Counted from the stretch's first letter, positions 16,312-25,814 are shown. The stretch: DNA of 64,000 nt from Paenibacillus sp. Soil766 (GCF_001428105.1 NZ_LMSJ01000025.1:55391-119390); one strand, 5' to 3'. Notes: generated by a model from the letters alone, not told the origin. Numbers and translations are program-made.

Positions 16312-18723
16312 CTACTGATTTAACTCATACAAAGACTCATCCAATTCTAGAATGAATCGTGTCCATTCACCCGTCGTGTACAGAAGAAGCCGGTGCATTG
16401 CACGTGTGCATGCCGTATAAAAAAGTTTGCGCTCGCTCTCCCGATGGTACGTCCGTGAAGAAGCATCGTAGATTAAGACGGCATCGAATTCAACGCCCTT
16501 CGCGAGATAAGCGGGAATGACCATCGTTCCCTTCTCGAAGGTAAGCGTCTGTTGCGTAACAAGTTGCAGCAACGAGCATCCCTGCGCGCTCAAGAGGTCG
16601 TAAGCTTCTCTGCTTTCGGCAGCTGTTTGCGTAATAACGGCGATGGAGTCGAAGCCTTCCGCTCGAAGAGCCGCAAGATCCCCTACCATTCGTGCCGCCA
16701 ACTGCTCATCACCGCCAGCCTTACAGAGGAGCGGCTTCTTCCCGGTTCTTTCGAAAGGCACAATCTCTTTTCCATCCGGCAGCAACGACTTCGTGAACTC
16801 CACGATCTCGCGGGTTGACCGATAACTGCGAACAAGGCGAATCAAGCTAGTGTCCGTCTCGCCGTAAAGTCGGATTAGCGGCGAATCTGCCCCGTACAAT
16901 TCCGTTGCCTGCGTGAAGATAGCCTGCCCGAAATCGCCGAGTACTGTCATGCGAGCTCGGGGGAACAGCTTTTTAAGATATTCATATTGAAACATCGAAT
17001 AATCCTGACCCTCATCAACGAAGATATGTCGTACCTCCGTGTTCATCCGAACACCCTCCACGAGCTCCTTTACATACAGGTATGGCGTCGCATCCTCATA
17101 GAACAGTTCAAGCCGTCCAAGCTTCTCCTTCGTTTGCTCGCAGATTTCCGGCCAAAACTGCGGAACCTCGCTCTCATTCGTCATCATCGGATAATCATCC
17201 TTATTACCGAACAGTTGGACATACAGTCCAATCATGTCTATGAACAACATTCGCTTCACACTTCGCCGCAACGGTTTGAACTGCTCCTTCACGATCATGT
17301 TGCGCAGCAATTCTTCTTCCCGCTCGGCATAGTCGAAGTCGCCTTCGTCTCGCCGGCGCTTGTTCTGGAGCATCTCTTGAATGGCTTCATATTGTTCTGC
17401 AAATTCAAAGACCCCCCTCTCTTTATGCAGCTCACTATACACGGCAGCGTACTGCTCGTTGTCGAGGTAATTGAGCTCCTCTTGCACCCAGGGTTCTTCC
17501 TGCTCTTTGCGCGCCAACAAAGTCAGCTCCTTCAGCAACCACTCTTGCAGCATAGCAACGCGATTGGCCACGCGGATGGAAGGATCATAACCGTAAAACT
17601 GTGTTTCCATTTGTTTTACGGTGATCAAATCACGGTCTCGAAACCGGATGCTGTTGAATCGCATTCCCTCCTGCCCCAGCCACCTCGCATAACTCTGAAG
17701 AGCTTGAAGAAACGCTACAGACGCCTTATATGCAATCCCCTCCAACCGAGCCTCATACTCTCGCGTGGATTGTTCGGTCAGCACGTATTCGATCTGATCA
17801 AACGGGCCCTCTAGATGTAATGCCGTTCCAATCCCATATTCCAGATATTCCTGGAAGGTCGTCTGCTGCATATTTTCCTCGCCGAGCTCGGGAAGGACAG
17901 TGGATACATAGCTGTTAAACATCGGATTCGGCGAGAAAAGAACAATTTGGTCAGCCTTGAGCCGCTCTCGGTGTGTGTATAGTAAGTACGCCACCCTCTG
18001 TAGCGCCGCAGAGGTCTTCCCGCTGCCAGCCGCCCCCTGCACAATGAGCATACGGCTTTTGTCGTCGCGAATAATGGCATTTTGCTCTTTCTGGATGGTC
18101 GCCACGATGCTCTTCATCTGAGAGTCCGCACCCTTACCGAGCACCTGCTGCAGCAATTCGTCCCCGATCGTTAAGCTCGTGTCGATCACGTTCTGAAGTC
18201 GGCCCTCGCGGATCTGGTACTGCCGTTTCTGCTCCATCGTCCCCGCGATGCGTCCTCCCGGCGTGTCATAGGAGGCTGAGCCCGGGGAATAGTCGTAATA
18301 CATGCTCGCAATAGGTGTTCGCCAGTCATAGACCAGAAAACTCAAGCCATCCGTATCGACAAAAGACGATACACCGATGTAGACCTGCTCACTAAAGCCC
18401 TGACCATCTTCATGAAAGTCGATGCGACCGAAGTACGGTGACTGCAATAGCCGCTTCATGCTTTTCCATTGCTGTTGTCGCAGCTTGTAGCTGCGCTCCC
18501 GTTCCGACAACAATGCTTCTTGCTGCTTAATACTATAGAAGGTCTCCTCAAAATCCTCATTCGTACTCGTGTTGACCGTGACTTCTTCCCAGAATCGTTT
18601 GCGGATATCCCCCGCCTGATTATGCAGTCCGGCCACCTCCGGTTCCAGCTCAGCGATTCTCTTTTGTAGTTTTTCCATTACCTGATACAGTCGCTCCTGT
18701 TCTTGCTTCCAAACGTTTAACAT
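16312..18723 (-). CDS. helD: HelD-type UvrD-family helicase, RNA polymerase recycling factor
   Basis: 803 residues, close to Bacillus HelD. The N-terminal coiled coil (1-90, including RKRFWEEVTVN) is the arm that enters the RNA polymerase secondary channel. Walker A is QGAAGSGKTSAA, Walker B FVDEGQDYSMFQ, and later helicase motifs include GDFGQAIFTQA, RSYRSTREIVEF and GVEFDAVLIYDA. HelD uses ATP to release RNA polymerase from DNA and sigma-free stalled states. The MLNVWKQEQERL start agrees with HelD N-termini although its ribosome site is close to the ATG. Confidence 0.9.
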   Translation of the reverse strand: MLNVWKQEQERLYQVMEKLQKRIAELEPEVAGLHNQAGDIRKRFWEEVTVNTSTNEDFEETFYSIKQQEALLSERERSYKLRQQQWKSMKRLLQSPYFGRIDFHEDGQGFSEQVYIGVSSFVDTDGLSFLVYDWRTPIASMYYDYSPGSASYDTPGGRIAGTMEQKRQYQIREGRLQNVIDTSLTIGDELLQQVLGKGADSQMKSIVATIQKEQNAIIRDDKSRMLIVQGAAGSGKTSAALQRVAYLLYTHRERLKADQIVLFSPNPMFNSYVSTVLPELGEENMQQTTFQEYLEYGIGTALHLEGPFDQIEYVLTEQSTREYEARLEGIAYKASVAFLQALQSYARWLGQEGMRFNSIRFRDRDLITVKQMETQFYGYDPSIRVANRVAMLQEWLLKELTLLARKEQEEPWVQEELNYLDNEQYAAVYSELHKERGVFEFAEQYEAIQEMLQNKRRRDEGDFDYAEREEELLRNMIVKEQFKPLRRSVKRMLFIDMIGLYVQLFGNKDDYPMMTNESEVPQFWPEICEQTKEKLGRLELFYEDATPYLYVKELVEGVRMNTEVRHIFVDEGQDYSMFQYEYLKKLFPRARMTVLGDFGQAIFTQATELYGADSPLIRLYGETDTSLIRLVRSYRSTREIVEFTKSLLPDGKEIVPFERTGKKPLLCKAGGDEQLAARMVGDLAALRAEGFDSIAVITQTAAESREAYDLLSAQGCSLLQLVTQQTLTFEKGTMVIPAYLAKGVEFDAVLIYDASSRTYHRESERKLFYTACTRAMHRLLLYTTGEWTRFILELDESLYELNQ

Positions 18724-18768
18724 CTCCTAAACACGCTCCATCCCGAATAATTTGAGTAAAATAAACGC

Positions 18769-18932
18769 TTGACAATCCGCGATACCGCATGGTAAGATAA
18801 TATTGTAGATATGATGCAATAACTATGAAATAAATCAATAAAAACGGTGGTTTTCTAATAATACCACAGTGTTTCTTTCTGTGCAATTACATATTTATAG
18901 TTGAACCCGGCAGATTTTGCCGGGTTTTTGTT
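18769..18932 (+). ncRNA. Candidate small RNA with own promoter and terminator
   Basis: TTGACA (18769-18774), 18 bp, TAAGAT (18793-18798) is followed by about 100 bases without a credible coding frame and then by a strong hairpin AACCCGGCA / TGCCGGGTT with TTTTTG (about 18904-18931). The interior can form GGTGG...CCAC (around 18846-18869) and CACAG...CTGTG (around 18866-18883) stems, which share bases and so may be alternatives. It reads away from helD and ends before the metE promoter. It resembles no RNA family I can name; a leader or attenuator for metE is less likely because metE has its own promoter downstream. Confidence 0.5.
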
Positions 18933-18973
18933 TTGTACTTATATGCTGTTGCCTTAACCTACCTTCCATATAA

Positions 18974-19035
18974 AAAAACTATACCCTGATATAGTTTTTA
19001 TGTGTTTTCCGATAGCATCTTCCCCGCTCTATAAT
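18974..19035 (+). promoter_or_regulatory. metE promoter with LysR-type inverted repeat
   Basis: A perfect 10-bp inverted repeat AAAAACTATA / TATAGTTTTT (18974-18983/18990-18999) with a 6-bp spacer is centred about 55 bp before the expected start site. The promoter has TATAAT (19030-19035) and a poor -35 TTCCGA (19007-19012) at 17 bp, as expected for activator dependence. The core resembles the TATAGTT...AACTATA class of LysR methionine-regulator sites known from streptococci. Confidence 0.7.
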
Positions 19036-19068
19036 CAAATCATCATTCAGAGCAGGGAGAGATTGAAA

Positions 19069-21339
19069 TTGAAAACATCCATTATCGGGTATCCAAGAGT
19101 CGGATCATTACGAGAGCTTAAATTTGCATCCGAAAAATATTTTAAAGGCGAGATTACAATCCATGAATTGCAGCAGACGGCCACCGGTCTAAGAGCCAGC
19201 CATTGGAAACGACAACAAGAGAACAGTATCGACTTTATCCCATCTAACGATTTTTCCTTCTATGATGGGCTGCTCGATACGGCGTGCTTGTTCAACATCA
19301 TTCCGGAACGCTACCAAGCGCTGAAACTTAGCCCATTAGAAACGTATTTTGCTATGGCCAGAGGGTATCAAGGCGAACAAGGCGACGTTAAAGCATTAGC
19401 CATGAAAAAATGGTTCAACACGAATTATCACTACATGGTTCCCGAAGTCGACGATTCCACAAGCATTCAATTGGTAGGTACGAAGCTATTCGATGAATTC
19501 TTGGAGGCTAAGCAGCTCAACATCACGACGAAGCCCGTGTTAATCGGAGCATTCACGTTATTGAAGCTTGCTAAATATACCGGTGCCAAACAAGCCCGCG
19601 ACTTCATTCAAGAAACAGCAGAGGCTTATGTGAACGTGCTGACAAAGTTAAACGACCTCGGCGCCAATTGGATTCAACTGGATGAACCGGCACTGGTAAC
19701 GGATCTGACCAAAGAGGATCTTGTGCTCTTCTCGGACCTGTACGCACGAATTCTATCTGCCAAAGGCAGCATCAAGGTTATCGCTCAAACGTACTTCGGG
19801 GACGTTAGAGACTGTTATCAAGAGCTGCAAGCTCTACCATTCGACGGAATTGGCATCGATTTTGTCGAAGGAAAGCAATCTTTGGAACTCGTGCGGCAAA
19901 TCGGATTTTCGAATGATAAAGTGCTATTCGCTGGCGTCGTGAACGGCAAGAACATTTGGAGAAACAAATATACAAACACAATCTCACTTGTGCAAGAGTT
20001 GAAAGGGCATGCCAATCATCTGGTGCTTAGCTCCTCCTGTTCGCTCCTGCACGTGCCTTACTCCTTACAACACGAAACGAAGTTGTCTGAGGAGAATAAA
20101 CATTATTTTGCGTTCGCCGAAGAAAAACTTCGTGAATTCGCGGAGCTCAAAGCAATCTTGACGGATGCAGATCCTTATTCTGCTGATTTGTATCTTCGAA
20201 ACGAAGAGCTCTTCAATGGCGTCCGTTTCAAGGGTAATGAGACCGTACAGACGAGAACGGCAACCTTGACAGATGCGGACTTCACGAGACTGCCAGCCTT
20301 CGCGGAACGGGAAGCGCTTCAGAATGCCAAGTTCAAGCTGCCACCCCTGCCGACAACAACCATTGGCTCGTTTCCACAAACAGCCGAGGTTAGAGCGAAC
20401 CGGTTCGCCTTCAAGAAAGGTTCCATCTCCGAGGAGCAGTATAAACAGTTCAACTTCGACAAGATCGCAGAATGCATCGCAATTCAAGAAGAAATTGGCT
20501 TGGACGTGCTGGTCCATGGCGAATATGAGCGCAACGATATGGTTGAATACTTCGGTGAGTGCTTAGACGGTTTTATTTTCACAGAAAATGCTTGGGTGCA
20601 GTCCTATGGAACAAGATGCGTAAAGCCGCCGATTGTGTGGGGAGATATTAGCCGCTCCAGACCAATGACAGTCGAATATTCAGCCTATGCGAAGAGCTTG
20701 ACCAACAAACCGGTAAAAGGGATGTTAACCGGTCCCGTCACAATTCTTAACTGGTCCTTCCCTCGCGAGGATATTAGCTTGCAAGACAGCGCCATCCAAA
20801 TTGCGCTTGCGATCAGAGACGAAGTACTGGATCTGGAAGCTAATCATATTGAAATCATTCAGATCGACGAAGCTGCACTACGCGAAAAACTGCCACTCCG
20901 ACAATCGGATTGGCAAGCCGAGTACTTGAGCTGGGCCATCCCTGCTTTCCGATTGGTTCATAGCGGCGTGCAGGCTGATACACAAATTCATACCCATATG
21001 TGCTACAGTCAATTCAGCGATATCATTCGAGAAATCGATGACATGGACGCTGACGTCATTACGTTTGAAGCATCCCGGTCGGACCTTGCGATTATCGATG
21101 CTATCAATGCGTGCGGATTCCAAACAGAGGTTGGTCCAGGGGTTTACGATATTCATTCTCCGCGCATTCCTAGCGTGGATGAACTCAAGCAGGGGCTGTT
21201 CCGTATGCTGGACAAAATCGAGGTCGCTAAGCTGTGGGTGAATCCCGACTGCGGACTGAAGACACGCGGGGTAACTGAAACTTGGGCTAGTCTAAGACAT
21301 TTGGTTCAAGCTGCAAAAGAAGTTAGAGAAACGTTGTAA
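19069..21339 (+). CDS. metE: Cobalamin-independent methionine synthase
   Basis: 756 residues from the TTG at 19069, which has AGGGAG 9 bp upstream and gives the canonical N-terminus KTSIIGYPRVGSLRELK. MetE transfers the methyl group of 5-methyltetrahydropteroyl-triglutamate to homocysteine. The C-terminal catalytic half begins near TTTIGSFPQT; zinc ligands are visible in HTHMCYSQF (His and Cys) and NPDCGLKTRG (Cys). Length agrees with the family. There is no S-box or T-box upstream; a LysR-type site and a convergent LysR gene suggest transcriptional activation under methionine limitation. Confidence 0.96.
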   Translation: MKTSIIGYPRVGSLRELKFASEKYFKGEITIHELQQTATGLRASHWKRQQENSIDFIPSNDFSFYDGLLDTACLFNIIPERYQALKLSPLETYFAMARGYQGEQGDVKALAMKKWFNTNYHYMVPEVDDSTSIQLVGTKLFDEFLEAKQLNITTKPVLIGAFTLLKLAKYTGAKQARDFIQETAEAYVNVLTKLNDLGANWIQLDEPALVTDLTKEDLVLFSDLYARILSAKGSIKVIAQTYFGDVRDCYQELQALPFDGIGIDFVEGKQSLELVRQIGFSNDKVLFAGVVNGKNIWRNKYTNTISLVQELKGHANHLVLSSSCSLLHVPYSLQHETKLSEENKHYFAFAEEKLREFAELKAILTDADPYSADLYLRNEELFNGVRFKGNETVQTRTATLTDADFTRLPAFAEREALQNAKFKLPPLPTTTIGSFPQTAEVRANRFAFKKGSISEEQYKQFNFDKIAECIAIQEEIGLDVLVHGEYERNDMVEYFGECLDGFIFTENAWVQSYGTRCVKPPIVWGDISRSRPMTVEYSAYAKSLTNKPVKGMLTGPVTILNWSFPREDISLQDSAIQIALAIRDEVLDLEANHIEIIQIDEAALREKLPLRQSDWQAEYLSWAIPAFRLVHSGVQADTQIHTHMCYSQFSDIIREIDDMDADVITFEASRSDLAIIDAINACGFQTEVGPGVYDIHSPRIPSVDELKQGLFRMLDKIEVAKLWVNPDCGLKTRGVTETWASLRHLVQAAKEVRETL

Positions 21340-21354
21340 TCATATACGTAACGA

Positions 21355-21386
21355 AAGAGGATGAACTCAGTCGAGTTCATCCTCTT
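21355..21386. terminator. Bidirectional terminator between metE and the LysR gene
   Basis: AAGAGGATGAACTC (21355-21368) and GAGTTCATCCTCTT (21373-21386) form a perfect 14-bp stem with a 4-base loop. The right arm lies inside the last codons of the LysR gene, so the coding end doubles as a terminator. Confidence 0.8.
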
Positions 21387-22308
21387 CGCTTAGAATCGGA
21401 TAACCATAATCGGAGATGACGCTTTTCAGCTTCCGAACATAGTCCGCGGCGAGCAGACTTAAATTGGCTTTCTTATTGGTGATATATCCAATCTGCATAT
21501 TCGATTCCGTTCTCAGGCGCACCGATTTAATGTGCTCTCCGTTCAAGTCCTCATTGATCACACCCGAACTGATCGTATACCCGTTTAACCCGATGAGGAG
21601 ATTAAATAATGTCGCTCGATCGCTTACCAAGATTTTCTTTTTGTACGACCTCGTGCTTAGAATTTCCTCCGAAAAGTAAAAAGAATTGAATTCACCTTGC
21701 TCGAAAGAGAGACATGGGTACTCGTCTAAATCCTCAATTTCAAACATCGTCTTAGCAGCAAGCGGGTGCGCGGAACTAATAAAGACGTGGGGCTCAGCTA
21801 CGAACAGCGGGTGGAATCCCAGCGCGCTTTCTTTTAATATTTTCTCAATAACCTTCCGGTTAAAGTCATTAAGATATAGGATACCGATCTCGCTGCGCAT
21901 ATTACGTACGTCTTCGATAATTTCATATGTTCTAGTTTCGCGCAGCGTACATTCATACTCGTTCGTGTTCAAGTCTTTCAATAAGCTGACGAACGCTTGA
22001 ACGGCAAAGGCATAATGTTGCGTCGATATGGCGCATAACTTTTTGGAAGGTTGCTTGTTCATATACCTTTGCTCTAGAAGTTCTGCCTGCTCAACGACTT
22101 GCCTCGCATAGGATAAAAATTCAGCTCCTTCATTCGAAAGCACGATTCCCTTAGACGAACGCATAAAAATGTCTACGCCAATTTCCTGCTCTAATTCTTT
22201 CACTGCGCTAGATAAGCTGGGTTGAGAAATAAACAGTTGCTTGGCTGCCTCGCTAATAGAACCGCAACTCACTATGGCTAGAATATATCTTAATTGCTGC
22301 AAGGTCAT
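21367..22308 (-). CDS. LysR-family regulator, likely of metE
   Basis: 313 residues with the LTTR winged helix at 1-60 (LRYILAIVSCGSISEAAKQLFISQPSLSSAVKELE) and a type 2 periplasmic-binding-like effector domain. It is convergent with metE, and an LTTR-type inverted repeat lies in the metE promoter; in several Firmicutes LysR proteins in this position control methionine synthesis. AAGGA precedes the ATG. The effector is not predictable from sequence; homocysteine is known for MetR and O-acetylserine for related proteins. Confidence 0.9.
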   Translation of the reverse strand: MTLQQLRYILAIVSCGSISEAAKQLFISQPSLSSAVKELEQEIGVDIFMRSSKGIVLSNEGAEFLSYARQVVEQAELLEQRYMNKQPSKKLCAISTQHYAFAVQAFVSLLKDLNTNEYECTLRETRTYEIIEDVRNMRSEIGILYLNDFNRKVIEKILKESALGFHPLFVAEPHVFISSAHPLAAKTMFEIEDLDEYPCLSFEQGEFNSFYFSEEILSTRSYKKKILVSDRATLFNLLIGLNGYTISSGVINEDLNGEHIKSVRLRTESNMQIGYITNKKANLSLLAADYVRKLKSVISDYGYPILSEEDELD

Positions 22309-22385
22309 TCGTATCAGTCCTTATGAAGTGTTGCTTTCAGTATAACGTATTTCAGCAACAATACGCTTTCGAATTTTCGGTCGGA

Positions 22386-22967
22386 TCACATAAAAGTCAG
22401 CCTCGTAATCATATCCTTCATCGTTCTTTTTCGGATCGCGATGACTTCCTCTTCGGAGATATTCCCGTAAAACTTCCGAATCGCCTTGTGATGAGAGAAA
22501 TAAAAATAAACCGCACCTAGTAAACTCACAACGAAATCTTCCGGATGATCGACCTTCCTACATTCGCCAGTCTGGACGCCAAGCTGGTACAACCCCATCA
22601 CCATCTCAAAAAAGAAATTTTGGCTATGAAGCTGTTGAAATATGTCTCGATCTTGCGCGACGCTTTGATCCATAATCTTCACGAAATACGGGTTATAATG
22701 AAGAAAATCAATGAAATGTTCCATGACTTGAATCAAGTTTTCGCGAACGGATGTACCTGTAGGTTCAATTGAAACGGGAACCGCTTTTTCGAACAAGTCG
22801 TTAATAACCGCCGTGAATAATTCTTCCTTACTTTTAAAATGGTAATAAATTAATGCCTTGTTAACACCGGCTATCTTTGAAATATAATCGATTCTAGCCC
22901 CATCATATCCTTTTTCCGCAAATTCCTGTAAAGAGGTTTGAAGAATTTTTTCTTTTCCCTGACCCAT
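22386..22967 (-). CDS. TetR-family regulator downstream of the FAD oxidoreductase
   Basis: 193 residues. HTH at about 25-48 with DYISKIAGVNKALIYYHFKSKEEL. GGAGG lies 9 bp before the ATG. It is on the same strand and 43 bp after the FAD-dependent oxidoreductase gene, so they probably form an operon; the palindrome in front of the oxidoreductase would be its operator. Confidence 0.92.
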   Translation of the reverse strand: MGQGKEKILQTSLQEFAEKGYDGARIDYISKIAGVNKALIYYHFKSKEELFTAVINDLFEKAVPVSIEPTGTSVRENLIQVMEHFIDFLHYNPYFVKIMDQSVAQDRDIFQQLHSQNFFFEMVMGLYQLGVQTGECRKVDHPEDFVVSLLGAVYFYFSHHKAIRKFYGNISEEEVIAIRKRTMKDMITRLTFM

Positions 22968-23010
22968 GCATGGATTCCTCCATTTAACAATATCATACTT
23001 CCTAACTCGT

Positions 23011-24282
23011 TTAGGATAATAAGTCCGCTACTTTCTTCGCGCTATCATAGCAAGGCATACCAAGCGCTCCCGACCCTTGTGTAGAATCTCCCACCAGATA
23101 TAATCCCCGAACGGCTCGGCTTTGGAAAGGCAATAGTTTGGCATTCGTTCTTCTGGCGATTCCGTTCACCATAGCTCTGTTTATCATCCGTTTATTTACC
23201 ACGTACTTTTCCCATCCAGGATATACGCTATGGAGCAAAGTATCAAATGCAGCTTGAGACAACTTCGCGTGACTGTCGTCTAACTGTTCCTGTTCGCTCA
23301 AAAATTTGAGACCGTTGATCAACTGCCCGCCAGGGGGGACGGAAGAAGGATTGTTTAAGCCGTAATCATTTATATAGAAGCCTCCATCAAGATCCAACAA
23401 ATTACCGATATCGCTGCGGAGCCTCTTGGATAACATGATATCATAAACGAACACATATTGAGCCGCTTGATTGATATACCCGCCGAACTCATCTGCAAGA
23501 GATGGATAACTTAATAGCTTACCTAACTCTTTCGGAGGTACATTCAGCACCACTTCATCGAAATCATGCCGTTCCCCCGCACAAACGACACCTGTCACTC
23601 GGTCATCCTCAACAATAAGATCCGAGACGGTTTTCCCCAATAGAATACTGCCCCCATTTTGCGTAATTGCTTTTTGCAACTCACCCAGGAGGACGTCATA
23701 CCCCATATAGCTTAAAGGCTCGTTTTTTTCATACTCGGGGGCGGTTAACTCAACAAAACGGTTCATAGAGAACAAGTCGAGTGCGCCGTCGTAGACCGAT
23801 AACGATGCATAAGCTGAAAGGACTTTGGCGATCTCGGGGTTACTCACGTTCTCCCGGATCCATTGGGCTACGGACATGTTTTGCGGAAAAGACGGTGCTT
23901 GCTTAACCATCTGGTAAAATTGCTTCAGACATTTCATATGATTGAATAGACCCGAAATAGCGGGAGAGGTCAGCGCACCGAAGCCGAGCGGACTTGAGAT
24001 GACTTTGCCTTCCATAAAGAGCTTAAATTTGGACAAGCTCGCCTTCCTATACTCCATCTGCAGTTCCAGTTCTTGAACTATGGAACGCATAGGTTCCTGC
24101 TTAGGAGCTAATACCGCATGGGCGCCATAACTCATTTTAAAGCCATTCATGGAAAGGACATGACTTCTGCCACCCAGAATCGGTGCACGTTCCATAACAA
24201 CAACCTGGTTCCCTCTTTTCACTAATAAAGCCGCCGTCACTAATCCGCTTAGACCCGCTCCTACGATACACACTTTCTTCAT
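23011..24282 (-). CDS. FAD-dependent phytoene-desaturase/amine-oxidase-like oxidoreductase
   Basis: 423 residues. The N-terminus is a dinucleotide-binding fold (VCIVGAGLSGLVTAALL, then the Glu of VVMERAPILGGRS), and the C-terminus has GLYLVGDSTQGSGALGMPCYDSAKK, the FAD-binding end typical of CrtI-like desaturases and related oxidases. No phytoene synthase is nearby, so a carotenoid role is not supported; it may act on another hydrophobic substrate. GAGGAGG precedes the ATG. The likely operator AACTAAAATTTTAGTT lies 25 bp upstream. Confidence 0.83.
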   Translation of the reverse strand: MKKVCIVGAGLSGLVTAALLVKRGNQVVVMERAPILGGRSHVLSMNGFKMSYGAHAVLAPKQEPMRSIVQELELQMEYRKASLSKFKLFMEGKVISSPLGFGALTSPAISGLFNHMKCLKQFYQMVKQAPSFPQNMSVAQWIRENVSNPEIAKVLSAYASLSVYDGALDLFSMNRFVELTAPEYEKNEPLSYMGYDVLLGELQKAITQNGGSILLGKTVSDLIVEDDRVTGVVCAGERHDFDEVVLNVPPKELGKLLSYPSLADEFGGYINQAAQYVFVYDIMLSKRLRSDIGNLLDLDGGFYINDYGLNNPSSVPPGGQLINGLKFLSEQEQLDDSHAKLSQAAFDTLLHSVYPGWEKYVVNKRMINRAMVNGIARRTNAKLLPFQSRAVRGLYLVGDSTQGSGALGMPCYDSAKKVADLLS

Positions 24283-24306
24283 ACTTCTAGCCTCCTCATA
24301 AAAACT

Positions 24307-24322
24307 AACTAAAATTTTAGTT
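24307..24322 (-). promoter_or_regulatory. 16-bp perfect palindrome, probable TetR operator
   Basis: AACTAAAATTTTAGTT lies between the oxidoreductase start and a minus-strand TTGACA around 24350. The operon it precedes contains a TetR gene, which is the likely binding protein. Confidence 0.65.
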
Positions 24323-24545
24323 TAAATTTATCATTGCAGTACCCCGCATACAATGTCAAAAGTATTATAATCGTGAACGTTTTGGGAAATTTTACATGTG
24401 ACATAAGTCTACAATTACCACTTCTTCAACCTCTTAATCTAGTTTTTTATTAACTTCCTTATTCATGGGTAGAAGCACTTACGTTGCGATTAGTAGAATC
24501 ATATATTAAACATACAGCATGAATGACATTGAAGGAAGTGATGAG

Positions 24546-25814
24546 ATGTTGAATTGTACAGGCCCTTGTTCCATTACGATATTAGGCAGCAGCGGAGGTG
24601 TTGCTAAAGCGGTACTAGCCATTCTAAATCAATCCGTTCAGGATAAAAATGACCCTATCTACCCTATCATAAGCCATTCGCAACTTCACCTCATTGACAT
24701 TTATCAAAAGGATAAAGCGTATTTTGATCAACTATTCCCCCATCTTTCGGGTCTAATCAAGCTCCACCAGCTAGATCTTAAGAATGTCAGCAACTTTCGG
24801 AAACACCTTACTAAAACAAATACAAAATTAGTCATTGATGTATCATGGGCCGATACGATTGAGATGCTTAACTGCTGCAACGAATTGGGCATATTGTACG
24901 TCAATTCAGCCCTTGAAAATGCGCAAGTGGATGAGGACGAGAGCTTATACGGTTTTCCCCTTGCTGAGCGATATACTAGATATAAAACTAGAAAAACTGA
25001 TTTTACCCATACAACGGCCATTACATGCTCGGGTATGAATCCCGGTATCGTACAATGGATGGCGCTAAAACTGATGCATGAAAATCCAGACAAAAAACCT
25101 TTAGCCTGCTACATTGTTGAACATGATACTTCCTTTTTTGCAGACCAATCATTAATTGAACCTAACACCATTTATACTTCTTGGTCGGTCGAGTGTTTCC
25201 TGGATGAATCAATATTAAGCTATCCGATGTTTGTCCATCATCATTTGCCTCATTATTTATATGAAGAAGTCTATGCAATGGAATACAAAGTAAGGTTAGG
25301 AGACAAGGAATTTTACGGATGTCTGATGCCGCATGAAGAAGTACTAACACTAGGTGAATTATTTGATATACAGATTGGATTTATTTATCGCGTTAGTGAA
25401 TATACAACGGAATTAATCAGAAACAATTTAGATCATGTCGACGATTTATGGGATTGGAACCAGCGCATAATTGATCCAGAAAAAGGCGAGGTTGAAGGCG
25501 AAGACCTCGTTGGGGTTCTTTTGGTTTACGAGGATATGGAAAAGTTTATGTACAATTCGATGAAAAGTAGTGACATTTATGCGGAGCACAAAACGAATGC
25601 CACCTATTTTCAAGTCGCATGCGGTATTTATGCAGGCTTGGCCAGTCTGCTCCTAGATGATATTCCTGTAGGTATTTATCATGTTGATGAGCTCCTGCTC
25701 AATACCGAAAGCAAGTACGGAGAATATCTCACGTACCATATGACCGACTTTGTCGTGGGAGAAAATAAACAATCTGATGGATTACTTCATCAAAGGTTGA
25801 AATGGATTATATAA
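24546..25814 (+). CDS. Saccharopine dehydrogenase-like / homospermidine-synthase-like enzyme
   Basis: 422 residues starting at 24546, where GAAGGAAG stands 8 bp upstream; an in-frame ATG at 24519 would place the ribosome site inside the gene. ITILGSSGGVAKAVLAIL is the NAD(P)-binding loop. TCSGMNPGIVQWMALKLM matches the HGANPG(L/I)V segment of homospermidine synthases and saccharopine dehydrogenases, and the C-terminal half fits the same superfamily. It could make homospermidine or a carboxy-polyamine, or a saccharopine-like imino acid. It is monocistronic with its own terminator, without a polyamine gene beside it, so the substrate is open. Confidence 0.72.
   Translation: MLNCTGPCSITILGSSGGVAKAVLAILNQSVQDKNDPIYPIISHSQLHLIDIYQKDKAYFDQLFPHLSGLIKLHQLDLKNVSNFRKHLTKTNTKLVIDVSWADTIEMLNCCNELGILYVNSALENAQVDEDESLYGFPLAERYTRYKTRKTDFTHTTAITCSGMNPGIVQWMALKLMHENPDKKPLACYIVEHDTSFFADQSLIEPNTIYTSWSVECFLDESILSYPMFVHHHLPHYLYEEVYAMEYKVRLGDKEFYGCLMPHEEVLTLGELFDIQIGFIYRVSEYTTELIRNNLDHVDDLWDWNQRIIDPEKGEVEGEDLVGVLLVYEDMEKFMYNSMKSSDIYAEHKTNATYFQVACGIYAGLASLLLDDIPVGIYHVDELLLNTESKYGEYLTYHMTDFVVGENKQSDGLLHQRLKWII

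Noticed and set aside
16987..17814. Long open frame antisense to helD
   Set aside because: Shadow of the helicase coding bias; Leu/His-rich translation without domain or ribosome site.
18933..19068. S-box (SAM riboswitch) before metE
   Set aside because: No GATGAAGCCCGG-type core or K-turn between promoter and start; the leader is only about 27 nt.
23011..24282. Carotenoid biosynthesis cluster
   Set aside because: Only a CrtI-like enzyme is present; no phytoene synthase or cyclase. The isoprenoid-synthase-like gene at 33888 is 10 kb away and belongs to another locus.
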